From Deltaproteobacteria bacterium (lineage in GTDB: Bacteria > Myxococcota_C > UBA6777): 64,000 nucleotides of DNA. The notes under the pieces are model-generated. The model saw only the letters and a program-made list of their open reading frames with translations. It did not search any database and was not told the origin of the DNA. Position numbers and translations under genes: made by a program. Below are positions 18,215-26,757 of this stretch, in pieces. Location of the stretch: assembly GCA_002731275.1 (NCBI GenBank), contig PCBK01000018.1, forward strand, positions 1 to 64,000. The letters run 5' to 3'. Position 1 is the stretch's first letter; each line of letters starts with the position of its first letter.

Positions 18215-19102
18215 ATGTCAACGCGAAACACTTCATGGCTCAAGCGCCTGTTCTTTTTGGGACTGCTCTCTACAATAGGGTTTGGGGTTCTGGGAGTGCG
18301 CACGCTAGGCGGGTTGAAGCCAACGTTGAGATGGTTGGAGCGTCGCTACTTTGCCCATCTTGGGGACAGTGGTGCCTTGCGCTTTGTCGAGAGAGGACGT
18401 TGGGAAGAGTGGCACAAAGGTTTGTGGGTGAGGACATCGAGGCTCAAGAGGGAACGTCATTGGAGTCATGTCACATTGCGCATCACGCGATTTGATCCTT
18501 CAAAGTACACGATCAAATTATGGCACGGCAAGAGAAGAAGTATCCACTGGATCATGCGCCACACCAAGGCTATTGCAGCGATCAATGGAGGTGTCTTTGA
18601 CCCGAAAAACCGCCCTCTTGGATTGTGGATTCAGGATGGAAAAAGACGCAACACGCGCCTCAACAAGCGCCGGATCGATGGTGTTTTTTACGAGACACCG
18701 AAACACATAGGGATCACATTTGGTCGCCTCTTCAAACACAAAAAATCACGTTGGGCCTTTCAATCGGCTCCGATGCTTGTGGCAAGGGGACATCGTCTGT
18801 CACTCAAACGTTCATGGGTTGTCGATCGCAGAAGCGCTTGTTGTATCGACAAAAAAGGCAATGTGTTGCTGATGACCACAGATGGCTTCTTCAACGGTTT
18901 GAGTTTTCACGAGTTGGGTTTGTTGATGCGACTCTCTGCACACGAAGGCGGCTTGAGCTGCCAGTGGGGACTCAACCTCGACGGCGGTGCAAGTAGTCAG
19001 TGGGCTGTAAAGAAAGACAAGACACAACACGAACAAGTTGTAGGACTTGAGCCCGTGCCTTTTTATCTGCTCGTCTACCCAAAACAAGACAAAGCTGAGT
19101 AG
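18215..19102 (+). CDS. Phosphodiester glycosidase (NAGPA/DUF2233) domain protein
   Basis: The product has 295 residues from the ATG after GAAGG; a longer upstream frame is low-complexity. A signal anchor occupies about 8-28. The remaining domain has the family pattern: AAINGGVFDPKNRPLGLWI, DRRSACCIDKKGNVLLM, a Gly/Leu-rich helix and WGLNLDGGASSQ near the end. Members remove GlcNAc from phosphodiesters or act on envelope and exopolysaccharide structures; the substrate is unknown here. The basic N-terminus and signal segment place it in the envelope. Confidence 0.75.
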   Translation: MSTRNTSWLKRLFFLGLLSTIGFGVLGVRTLGGLKPTLRWLERRYFAHLGDSGALRFVERGRWEEWHKGLWVRTSRLKRERHWSHVTLRITRFDPSKYTIKLWHGKRRSIHWIMRHTKAIAAINGGVFDPKNRPLGLWIQDGKRRNTRLNKRRIDGVFYETPKHIGITFGRLFKHKKSRWAFQSAPMLVARGHRLSLKRSWVVDRRSACCIDKKGNVLLMTTDGFFNGLSFHELGLLMRLSAHEGGLSCQWGLNLDGGASSQWAVKKDKTQHEQVVGLEPVPFYLLVYPKQDKAE

Positions 19103-19243
19103 AGAAGATCAGAGAAACGGGGAGAGAGATGATTGTTGTGGGGGAGTTGTGTTGATGAAAAGAATCACTGACTTTGTGAAAGACGAGAAGCGTGTAGCGC
19201 GGGGGATGTGGAGCTTCGGGAAGAAGAGAGGCTCAGTGTCTGG

Positions 19244-19834
19244 TTAGTTTCCACCACGTTTGAGCTGTGTGAGGACGAGTTTTGCGTTGGCTTTGAGTGT
19301 GTCAAAGACGCCTTTTCCGTTGATCGCGACAGCTTCGTAGTCGGGTACACCGCGTTCGTTGAGCGCGCCACGGAGATCTTCGAGTGGGGAAGCGTTGGGC
19401 AGATCGCGTTTGTTGTATTGGATGACAAACGGGATGTTATCGAGATCGTATCCTTGCTCAGCGAGGTTTACGCGGAGGTTGTCGATACTTTCGAGGTTGG
19501 CTTCCATACGCTCAAGCTGTGAGTCAGCGACGAAGACGACACCATCGACCCCTTTCAGGATCAGCTTGCGGCTCGCATCGTAGAAGACCTGTCCGGGGAC
19601 AGTGTAGAGGTGAAAGCGTGTTTTGAATCCACGGATTTGCCCGAGTGAGAGGGGCAAGAAGTCGAAGAAGAGCGTACGGTCCGTTTCGGTCGCGAGAGAG
19701 ATCATTTTCCCTTTCGCGTCGGGGTTTGTCTTTTGGTAAATGTACTGGAGGTTGGTTGTCTTCCCGCAGAGTCCAGGACCGTAGTAAACGATCTTACAGT
19801 TAATTTCTCGAGAAGAATAGTTGATAAAGGACAT
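19244..19834 (-). CDS. mglA: MglA-like small Ras-family GTPase
   Basis: The product has 196 residues. The P-loop is [10 protein letters not shown] (about 19-28), the switch II region is [16 protein letters not shown] (VPGQ in place of DxxG, as in MglA), and base recognition is NKRDL. Nearly every segment matches what I know of Myxococcus MglA, which switches cell polarity for type IV pili and gliding motility. A GAGGAG site lies seven bases before the ATG. It lies 36 bases after mglB, the usual order and spacing for the GTPase and its activating protein. The Gly in the P-loop position of Ras Gly12 fits slow intrinsic hydrolysis. Confidence 0.96.
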   Translation of the reverse strand: MSFINYSSREINCKIVYYGPGLCGKTTNLQYIYQKTNPDAKGKMISLATETDRTLFFDFLPLSLGQIRGFKTRFHLYTVPGQVFYDASRKLILKGVDGVVFVADSQLERMEANLESIDNLRVNLAEQGYDLDNIPFVIQYNKRDLPNASPLEDLRGALNERGVPDYEAVAINGKGVFDTLKANAKLVLTQLKRGGN

Positions 19835-19870
19835 CGCAAGCTCCTCACGAATGGTGGGATATCTTAGTGA

Positions 19871-20344
19871 TTAATCGGCAAAAAGATTATCGATATCGTC
19901 GTCAGTGATTTCATCAAGTATAGATGCTTCTTCTGAAGCTTGAGATTCTTTTTCCATCTCAGTAAACACGCGCTTGACTTCTTCACTTGCGCGTTTGACG
20001 CGAAGACGAACGAGTCCGAGAGAGGATCGTTTGTCAAAGATGATCACGAGGATCACGCGTCCATCTACGAGGGTGATGTGGATGTTATCCCGGTCACCTT
20101 CGTGGAAGAGGTTGGAAAACTCTCGTTCACCGATGAGCTGCGCCAAACCGCCAGTTGCAGCGATATTACCGGCAGCCAAGGAGGCTAACGAGGTTGTGTC
20201 AATATTTTGAACGTCGCCGCTAGCGGCGATCAACAGACCATTTTTGTCGACGAGAAACACGACTTTTGCGTTTGCATCACGTGTCAATCGGTCGCTAATG
20301 GCTTTAATTTGGCGGTATGCCTGTTCGTGTAAAACGAAACTCAT
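19871..20344 (-). CDS. mglB: MglB-like roadblock/LC7 GTPase-activating protein
   Basis: The product has 157 residues. One roadblock/LC7 domain (about 10-125) has VVFLVDKNGLLIAASGD, ASLAAGNIAATGGLA and VDGRVILVIIFD. The acidic C-terminal tail (about 130-157) is poorly conserved. In Myxococcus the MglB dimer stimulates GTP hydrolysis by MglA at the lagging pole. It is the first gene of the mglB-mglA pair. Confidence 0.94.
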   Translation of the reverse strand: MSFVLHEQAYRQIKAISDRLTRDANAKVVFLVDKNGLLIAASGDVQNIDTTSLASLAAGNIAATGGLAQLIGEREFSNLFHEGDRDNIHITLVDGRVILVIIFDKRSSLGLVRLRVKRASEEVKRVFTEMEKESQASEEASILDEITDDDIDNLFAD

Positions 20345-20660
20345 CTATTCCACCCTTCACCAGCATGTCAATGTGCTCGAATCGAACAAAACGACTCATC
20401 GAAGATATGAATGTAGAGCGAGAACTCACCAAGCACAGATTTATGTGTACCAGAAAAGACCACTCACTGCAAGAACAGAAAACAGATATGCTCTGGCTTA
20501 TTTAGCAAGGAGTATCCCATCCCACGGAGAATGTCAAACGAATATATATGACCCTTTGGGAAATCAAATACTTGAACGGTCTGTGTACGAGATCTCCTGA
20601 TACGCCTGCACGAAGGACACGCATGACGTAGGGGCAAGAGGAGCGATATCACTGAAAAGA
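20345..20660. other. Intergenic region between recR and mglB
   Basis: 316 bases. The mglB-proximal part must carry the minus-strand mglBA promoter, and the other side the recR transcript end. No strong hairpin, terminator or gene is visible. Confidence 0.4.
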
Positions 20661-21275
20661 TTACAATTCACGTCGACCTTGCAGGGCACGAGAGAGGGTC
20701 GCGCGATCGATATATTCGAGATCGCCTCCCATCGGGACACCAGATGCGATGCGTGTTACGCGGACAGGGAAGTCCCGCAGCACGTTGCGCAGGTACAGCG
20801 CCGTAGAGTCCCCTTCAACGGTCGGGTTTGTCGCGAGGATAACCTCCTGAATATCTTCTTTCTCCAGACGCTCCAAGAGATCCTGAATACGAAGCTTGTC
20901 AGGCGTGATTCCTTCGAGTGGTGCGAGCGCGCCATGCAATACGTGATAAATACCACGATACTCATGTGTGCGCTCGATCGCGAGCAGATCAGGGACATTT
21001 TCGATCACACAGACGATGGCAGGATCGCGATCAGGATCGCAACAAATACTGCAAGGATCTTCTTCGGTCAGGTTGCAACAACGTGAACAAAGTTGGATCC
21101 GATCGACAAGCTGTCTGATCCCGTCGGCGAGGGTGTATGCGTACTCTTTTCCGTTGCCGAGCAGCGCAAACGCCATACGGGTCGCAGACTTTTCGCCGAC
21201 ACCGGGGAGTCGCGCCATCAAATCGATGAGATTCCGAATCGGATCGCGACTCGCTGCCTCTTTTGCCTCTCTCAT
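20661..21275 (-). CDS. recR: Recombination mediator protein RecR
   Basis: The product has 204 residues, the usual length. It shows the helix-hairpin-helix LPGVGEKSATRMAF, the zinc finger CSRCCNLTEEDPCSIC (about 57-72), and a Toprim domain with VIENVPDLLAIE and ATNPTVEGDSTALYL. With RecF and RecO it loads RecA at gaps. An AAGGAG site precedes the ATG. It is the last gene of the dnaX-ybaB-recR cluster, a widespread arrangement. Confidence 0.97.
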   Translation of the reverse strand: MREAKEAASRDPIRNLIDLMARLPGVGEKSATRMAFALLGNGKEYAYTLADGIRQLVDRIQLCSRCCNLTEEDPCSICCDPDRDPAIVCVIENVPDLLAIERTHEYRGIYHVLHGALAPLEGITPDKLRIQDLLERLEKEDIQEVILATNPTVEGDSTALYLRNVLRDFPVRVTRIASGVPMGGDLEYIDRATLSRALQGRREL

Positions 21276-21286
21276 GGTGATTCTCC

Positions 21287-21613
21287 TTAAAAGAGACCGG
21301 ACAATCCGCCTAGCATCCCGGCTGGTACGATCTTGCTCATCTCTTCCTGGCTCTTCTCTTCTGCACGTCTCATCGCTTCATTGACCGCAGCCACGACGAG
21401 ATCCTGAAGCATATCTGCGTCATCAGGATCGATCACTTCGCGATCGATCTTCAGTGAGACGAGACGCTTTTGACCGTTGGCCACTGCGGTCACAGTGCCA
21501 CCACCTACGGTGACTTCGACCTTCAGCTCCTTCAGATCTTCTTGCATCTTCTCCATTTTTTCCTTCATCTGGAAGGCTTGCTTCATCAAATCTTCGGGGG
21601 AAAAACCGTTCAT
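21287..21613 (-). CDS. ybaB: YbaB/EbfC nucleoid-associated protein
   Basis: The product is about 108 residues. The N-terminal coiled helix (QAFQMKEKMEKMQEDLKEL) and the VEVTVGGGTVTAVANGQKRL strand are typical of the DNA-binding YbaB family. Two ATGs are adjacent; the second is placed five bases after GGAG and is preferred, the first only two. It lies between dnaX and recR, 40 bases after the dnaX stop. Confidence 0.95.
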   Translation of the reverse strand: MNGFSPEDLMKQAFQMKEKMEKMQEDLKELKVEVTVGGGTVTAVANGQKRLVSLKIDREVIDPDDADMLQDLVVAAVNEAMRRAEEKSQEEMSKIVPAGMLGGLSGLF

Positions 21614-21655
21614 CATCGCTCCTTTTGTTGGTCAACCAGGGGCATCACGCCCACG

Positions 21656-23767
21656 TTATTCCTCGCTCTCTTCACCTTGCTCCGGTGATAAGAGTTGAAT
21701 TCTTGCGATCTGCGAGCCGGGGATTGCACGCAAAAGACTTTTGATCATCGGGTGATTTCTCGCCTCAAACTCCAAATTCTCACGCGCCTCCCGCTCCGTT
21801 TTCTGACGCGCTTCGTAGAGGCTCACACCACCGGTGTCATTGGACTCCTCCTTTACCAGACGCGTACGGACCTTCAGGTCATACCCTGCTTCTCGAAGGA
21901 ACGCCTCAAACATCTCGATTTTTTTCTCATCAAACAGAGAGAACTCCATTTCATAATTGGCCGCAAAGCTCAGAGAGAGGATACCTTTTTCTTCGAAACT
22001 GATCCGGGCAAATTCGAGGTGTGGCGCGACAAAAGGTTTCTTGTCGCGAAACCCGACGAACAACTCTCGCCACTTGAGCTGATTAAAGGGTTCACTGTTC
22101 AACGAAACAGGCGCCTGCACGACAGGCGCTGTTGCCACCTCTTCACTTGGCGCTTGTGTGTCCTCTGACGGTGCCTCGTTGGACACAGGCGCGTCCTGTG
22201 TCAGGGTCTCTCGATCGACCTCTTGCGGTGTCGGAGGTGACAGCTCGGGCATCGACTGTGGAGAGCGCTCTTCTCTCTTTGTGGGGCCGTGTGATTGTGC
22301 CTGTGCAGGTTCGGGGGTGCGTGGGGTTTCTCTCTTTGAGACGCTGTTGGACATCCCCTGCTTGAGCTGCTGCTCAAAGTCCTGCGCGAGACCTGCGAAG
22401 GGATTGACTTTTTTTTCTGGCGTATGGGTTTGGAGTCCCCCCTCTGTCGCAGGCGCAGGTGTCGGCATAGCAGGTGCAACAGGAGGCGCAGACATCGCGG
22501 GAGCAGCCGCTGATTGTGCTTGTAAGCCACCTGCCCCCTGCCCCTGTGGCGGAGGTTGTGATGAATGTGTCGGACCACTCCCCCCACCAGCAGGTCCACC
22601 TCCCCCACCTCTCTGAACGCGAGCTTGCAACTCGTCGAGCTGACGTAACAATTCATCAAAGGGACGCACAGGTTCAAGTCGCGCCATCCTGATCAAGGTC
22701 ATCTCCAAGAGCAGACGAGGATTACTCGACTGAGCGATGTGTTCAGCTTCCTGTGTCAGGATACGGAACATCTGCTGGATCACTTCGGGGTGTGCGTCTT
22801 TGGCGATCTCTCGCATCTCTTTCAATTCATTTTCGCCGAGATCGGTGATATCGCGAGGATCTTCACAAATTCGTACGACGAGCAGATCACGCAAAAAGGT
22901 GGCGAGCTCTTGTGTGAGTTGACGCATGTCGTAGGCGTACGAGAAGAGCTCTTCGACACAGCGTAAACTGGTCGCTGCATCGCGTTGCAGTAGAGATGTA
23001 CCAATTTGATGAAGGAGCGCTCTGTTGATCGCGCCGATGGACTGTGCGACGTCATCATCAGAAGGAGACGTGCCACCAAACGCGATCACCTGATCGAGGA
23101 GACTCATCGCGTCCCTCATCCCGCCAGAGGCAGCTCTCGCGACCATCGAGAGACCGACATCGGAGATCGTCAACCCTTCTTGCTCTGCGATATGTTTGAG
23201 GTAATCACGTGCGGTGATCAGAGAGATCCGTTTAAAGTCAAAGCGCTGACAACGAGAGAGGATGGTGATCGGGATCTTGTGGGGTTCAGTCGTCGCAAAC
23301 AAAAAGATCACGTGCTCAGGAGGCTCTTCGAGGGTCTTCAGCAAAGCGTTGAACGCTTCGCGTGTGAGCATGTGCACCTCATCGATGATGTAGGCTTTTC
23401 GTCGCCCTTTTGTCGGGAGGTACTGTACGTTATCTCTGATCTCGCGGATATCATCGATGGAGCGATTGGAGGCGCCGTCGATCTCGATCACGTCAGTGGC
23501 ACGCCCCTCAGTGATCTCTTTGCACATCTCGCATTCGTTACAAGGCTCAATCTCTTCACCCTCGCCAAACTTTCGACAATTGATCGTCTTGGCGACAAGA
23601 CGTGCGATCGTGGTCTTTCCGATCCCACGTGAACCTGTAAGCAGCAACGCGTGGGGAAGTCGTTCCAGTCGGATCGCATTTTGAAGGGCCTGTACGACAT
23701 GAGATTGTGCGACGACATCGCGAAATGTCTGCGGACGCCATTTTCGAGCCAGCACCAAATAGGACAT
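21656..23767 (-). CDS. dnaX: DNA polymerase III subunits tau and (by predicted slippage) gamma
   Basis: The product has 703 residues from MSYLVLARKWRPQTF; 14 upstream in-frame residues are not conserved. The AAA+ clamp-loader part (1-370) has Walker A GSRGIGKTTIAR, a four-Cys zinc module, DEVHML and LLKTLEEPPEHV. A Pro/Gly/Gln-rich linker (about 385-450) precedes the tau-specific C-terminal part (about 550-703). At codons 451-453 the coding strand has eight A in a row. A -1 shift there gives a stop after 11 further codons, predicting a 464-residue gamma. It is first of the dnaX-ybaB-recR cluster and lies beside the SRP RNA gene. Confidence 0.96.
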   Translation of the reverse strand: MSYLVLARKWRPQTFRDVVAQSHVVQALQNAIRLERLPHALLLTGSRGIGKTTIARLVAKTINCRKFGEGEEIEPCNECEMCKEITEGRATDVIEIDGASNRSIDDIREIRDNVQYLPTKGRRKAYIIDEVHMLTREAFNALLKTLEEPPEHVIFLFATTEPHKIPITILSRCQRFDFKRISLITARDYLKHIAEQEGLTISDVGLSMVARAASGGMRDAMSLLDQVIAFGGTSPSDDDVAQSIGAINRALLHQIGTSLLQRDAATSLRCVEELFSYAYDMRQLTQELATFLRDLLVVRICEDPRDITDLGENELKEMREIAKDAHPEVIQQMFRILTQEAEHIAQSSNPRLLLEMTLIRMARLEPVRPFDELLRQLDELQARVQRGGGGGPAGGGSGPTHSSQPPPQGQGAGGLQAQSAAAPAMSAPPVAPAMPTPAPATEGGLQTHTPEKKVNPFAGLAQDFEQQLKQGMSNSVSKRETPRTPEPAQAQSHGPTKREERSPQSMPELSPPTPQEVDRETLTQDAPVSNEAPSEDTQAPSEEVATAPVVQAPVSLNSEPFNQLKWRELFVGFRDKKPFVAPHLEFARISFEEKGILSLSFAANYEMEFSLFDEKKIEMFEAFLREAGYDLKVRTRLVKEESNDTGGVSLYEARQKTEREARENLEFEARNHPMIKSLLRAIPGSQIARIQLLSPEQGEESEE
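22409..22417 (-). promoter_or_regulatory. A8 slippery site in dnaX (predicted frameshift)
   Basis: On the coding strand the zero frame reads GAA AAA AAA GTC, so A-AAA-AAA is a -1 slippery heptamer or a site for transcriptional slippage. In the -1 frame a TGA follows 11 codons later. The position corresponds to where Escherichia coli and Thermus make gamma. No strong downstream hairpin was found. Confidence 0.6.
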
Positions 23768-23958
23768 GGTTGTTTGTTTCCGCTCCAGAAGAAGGAAAAG
23801 AAGATCCACACAGACGTGGACAGGAGATCAGTGTTCCTCAAAACGAAGGTGTTTAAAGATACCTATCCTTTTGTGTAATGCAAGCAGATCTTGAATGAGG
23901 AGCAAAGAGAGGTGTGGATGGGTAGGGATGGGAATGGAATGGGTAGCCCACAAAAGGC

Positions 23959-24059
<101 letters not shown>

Positions 24060-24081
24060 ATAGACAGATCATATGTAGAAA

Positions 24082-24166
<85 letters not shown>

Positions 24167-24211
24167 ATAAAGAAAAAGATCGATCTGGTCGAATGGGAAA
24201 CGTATATGTCA

Positions 24212-24298
24212 CGGAGAGGGGGGGATTCGAACCCCCGGTACGGTTACCCGTACACTTGATTTCGAATCAAGCGCCTTCGACCACTCGGCCACCTCTCC
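24212..24298 (-). tRNA. tRNA-Ser(CGA)
   Basis: Long variable arm; anticodon loop TTCGAAA on CTTGA/TCAAG; acceptor GGAGAGG/CCTCTCC; discriminator G; no encoded CCA. Reads UCG. It begins only 12 bases after the tadA stop codon. Confidence 0.95.
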
Positions 24299-24310
24299 AA
24301 CGATTCGCCA

Positions 24311-24823
24311 TTATTTGTGTTGGCTCGCTTGTTTTTTTTCGAGGGCTTTTTGTTTGCGCCTTGCACGAAAAAAGCTTCGCAACATCTCGGCAGACTCTTC
24401 GGCTTTCACACCACTTACAATCTCGAAGCGATGATTGAGCCGCTCGTCGCTTCCGATGTGGAAGAGTGTCTCACAGCCGCCAGCTTTGGGATCGTGACAT
24501 CCAAAAACGAGGCGAGAGATACGAGCGTTCACAAGCGCCCCAGCACACATGGGACACGGCTCAAGGGTGACGTAAAGTGTGGCGTCGTGTAATCGCCATC
24601 GCCCGAGCGTCTCTGACGCTTGCCTTAATGCGAGGATTTCGGCGTGGGCGGTGGGATCTTGCGAAGTCTCTCGAAGGTTGTGTGCTCTGACAACTTCGAC
24701 GTTGTCTTTTACAATGATACAACCAACAGGAACTTCTCCCTTGAGGGCAGCGCGTTGAGCTTCTTGAAGGGCTTCTTGCATCCACTCTTCGTCAGAGCGG
24801 GGCTTTTCGGCTTGTTCATTCAT
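24311..24823 (-). CDS. tadA: tRNA-specific adenosine deaminase TadA
   Basis: The product has 170 residues and converts A34 of tRNA-Arg(ACG) to inosine so that CGU, CGC and CGA can be read. The cytidine-deaminase fold shows the zinc/catalytic motifs HAE (about residue 60) and PCPMCAGAL. Length is normal; the Lys-rich tail is variable. The Shine-Dalgarno sequence is weak. It lies among five tRNA genes, one of them its own substrate tRNA-Arg(ACG), about 80 bases upstream. Confidence 0.95.
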   Translation of the reverse strand: MNEQAEKPRSDEEWMQEALQEAQRAALKGEVPVGCIIVKDNVEVVRAHNLRETSQDPTAHAEILALRQASETLGRWRLHDATLYVTLEPCPMCAGALVNARISRLVFGCHDPKAGGCETLFHIGSDERLNHRFEIVSGVKAEESAEMLRSFFRARRKQKALEKKQASQHK

Positions 24824-24854
24824 TGGAAGCTAACACACCTGGAGAAAATAAGGG

Positions 24855-24882
24855 AAAAGGGCGGCTTGTGGGCCGCCCTTTT
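24855..24882 (-). terminator. Rho-independent terminator after the three-tRNA transcript
   Basis: An 11-bp perfect stem (AAAAGGGCGGC with GCCGCCCTTTT) closes a 6-nt loop and is flanked by T residues on the minus strand. It follows tRNA-Arg(ACG) by 20 bases and precedes tadA, so it separates the tRNA transcript from tadA. Confidence 0.85.
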
Positions 24883-24902
24883 CTTACCCCAAGAAGGGGT
24901 TG

Positions 24903-24976
24903 CACGCTCGACAGGATTCGAACCTGTGACCTTCGGATTCGTAGTCCGATGCTCTATCCAGCTGAGCCACGAGCGC
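24903..24976 (-). tRNA. tRNA-Arg(ACG)
   Basis: Cloverleaf with anticodon loop CTACGAA on TCGGA/TCCGA; acceptor GCGCTCG pairs with CGAGCGT (first pair G-U); no encoded CCA. A34 is the substrate of the neighbouring tadA product. Confidence 0.93.
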
Positions 24977-24990
24977 ATATTTTGTTTCCG

Positions 24991-25077
24991 CGGAGAGAGA
25001 GGGATTCGAACCCTCGGTGCCTTTAACAGCACACTCGCTTAGCAGGCGAGCACCATCGGCCTCTCGGTCATCTCTCC
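24991..25077 (-). tRNA. tRNA-Ser(GCT)
   Basis: Long variable arm; anticodon loop CTGCTAA on CTCGC/GCGAG; acceptor GGAGAGA/TCTCTCC; discriminator G; no encoded CCA. Reads AGU/AGC. Confidence 0.95.
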
Positions 25078-25086
25078 AATTGTTTG

Positions 25087-25171
25087 CGGAAGAGATAGGA
25101 TTCGAACCTACGGTACATTGCTGCACAACGGATTTCAAATCCGCCGCCTTCGACCACTCGGCCACTCTTCC
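25087..25171 (-). tRNA. tRNA-Ser(TGA)
   Basis: Long variable arm; anticodon loop TTTGAAA on CGGA/TCCG; acceptor GGAAGAG/CTCTTCC; discriminator G; no encoded CCA. Reads UCA (and UCG/UCU by wobble). It is the first gene of the promoter-driven tRNA transcript. Confidence 0.95.
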
Positions 25172-25193
25172 CTACCAGCGAAAGCGTCCGTGC

Positions 25194-25222
25194 TTATAAC
25201 ACCAGTTTCGCTCAACTGTCAA
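25194..25222 (-). promoter_or_regulatory. Sigma-70 promoter of the tRNA cluster
   Basis: On the minus strand TTGACA (25222-25217) and TTATAA (25199-25194) are separated by exactly 17 bases. Transcription would start near 25187, about 16 bases before tRNA-Ser(TGA). The consensus -35 fits a strong stable-RNA promoter. Confidence 0.85.
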
Positions 25223-25674
25223 CATCTTTTTCCAAAAAACTGTCGTACCCTTGACTTTTTCTACATTTTTCGGCTACACCAAAATGGCTGACGCGGTCTT
25301 TTTTTGGGGCCCAAAAGGGTCACATCGACAAAAAAGTCCGTAAGTCGATCGAGTCGAGATCATGTTTTTTGAGCCTCACATTGTGGCAACTGATTGATTT
25401 TAAGAAAGAGATCATCAAAAAGCACGAGATCACGATGTTCACACCCACTCGATCACTGTGTGATCATGGATCACAGATCCCCGATCAACACTCCCCAGAC
25501 AGCACACATGACGCTGTCGTTTTTTTTGATTTCTGTGGCCGTAAAGACGACTCTCATAAAACGAGGCGACATCTCTGGCTGCCCAAAGCCAATTGATCAG
25601 CACCTCTTTTTCTATATAAAGTAAGAAGACAGAAAAGAACTGATCCTGGATACAAGTGATGTGGAGAAAAATCT
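25223..25674. other. Intergenic region between the tRNA cluster and the Cys-rich lipoprotein gene
   Basis: About 450 bases without a supported gene. A TTGACT at 25251-25256 on the plus strand has only a weak -10-like partner (25273-25278), too far from the next gene to call a promoter with confidence. Confidence 0.4.
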
Positions 25675-26607
25675 ATGGCAAGATCATTGAGAAAAGTAAG
25701 CATGTATTTCGCGATGTTTGTTTGTATGAATGTGTTGTTCATCGGCCCCTTCTTGCAAGCCTGCTCCGACACCCCTGAAGGTGGTTGTAAATCCTCTGAA
25801 GATTGCAAAGAAGCCGGCAAAACAGTGTGTGACAAAAACAAAGAGAAGTGCGTTCAATGTCTTGGAGACTCCGACTGTGCGAGCGGCGAGACCTGCGACA
25901 CAGCCAACAACGTCTGCTCCAAAGGCTGCAGCCTCGACAGCGACTGCAAGGACACAGAGACCTGCCGCAATGGCGCCTGTGTTGCCAAGTGCAACAGCAA
26001 CGATGACTGCAAATCCACAGAGAAGTGCATCGACTTCCGCTGTGTAGACGCCTCCTGCACCAAAGATGAAGACTGTACAGGGCAAGGCGAGACCTGTGAG
26101 GAAGGTGTCTGCAAAGTCAAAAACGAAGGTCAACGTCCCGGTGTATACGAGACATGCCCAGGCCCCCAAGGTGAAGAGTGTCAGTCCGGCCTCAAGTGCC
26201 TCACCTACAAAGGTGGTACCGCAAACTACTGCTGGAAACCCTGTGACAAAGGCTGCGACAAAGACAAAGAGGTCTGCGTCACAGAAGACAAATTCGCCCA
26301 AGGACACCAAGTCTGTATGAAAATTGTCAGCGAAGAGAGCGCCACGTACAACTACGATCAAGGAACCGCTTGTTCCGACAAACTGATCTCATTGCACGCG
26401 ACTGGCGCACCGGCTTTCGGCTCTTGTTGGAAAACATGCGAATCCAAGTGTCTTGGCGGACGTGAATGTCTCAACCACCCCAATGTCGAAGACGAGAAAG
26501 CCAAATTCTGCTTTAAACAATGCACAAGCGACTCAGATTGCCCCGACGGAGCAAGCTGTAAAGAGCACAGTAAATCCGGCAACGACTTATTTTACTGTAT
26601 CCCCTGA
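25675..26607 (+). CDS. Cys-rich surface lipoprotein
   Basis: The product has 310 residues. The signal peptide ends in the lipobox LQAC (Cys30) followed by Ser, favouring the outer membrane. Residues 35-160 form at least five short modules of the form C-x-x-(D/N)-x-D-C-x(4-8)-C (SSEDCKEAGKTVC, DSDCKDTETC, NDDCKSTEKC). A second half (about 160-310) has longer Cys spacing, CxxxCDKGCDK and NHPN. The composition is rich in Lys, Asp and Cys. No enzyme motif is seen. It resembles the 254-residue protein at 14.4 kb in its repeat style and stands alone upstream of the carboxyltransferase operon. Confidence 0.85.
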   Translation: MARSLRKVSMYFAMFVCMNVLFIGPFLQACSDTPEGGCKSSEDCKEAGKTVCDKNKEKCVQCLGDSDCASGETCDTANNVCSKGCSLDSDCKDTETCRNGACVAKCNSNDDCKSTEKCIDFRCVDASCTKDEDCTGQGETCEEGVCKVKNEGQRPGVYETCPGPQGEECQSGLKCLTYKGGTANYCWKPCDKGCDKDKEVCVTEDKFAQGHQVCMKIVSEESATYNYDQGTACSDKLISLHATGAPAFGSCWKTCESKCLGGRECLNHPNVEDEKAKFCFKQCTSDSDCPDGASCKEHSKSGNDLFYCIP

Positions 26608-26757
26608 ACCATCCCCCCAACTGACCGCTCTTTTTTCGCCCTCCCCCGACGAAAACTTCCAAACTCCCCTTGACTCAACACCCCCTTTTGCCTTTTTTTG
26701 AGGGACCTTTTTGCCCCTGGCAAGAGTTGTTTTCCATCACACATAAAGAGATGATTG

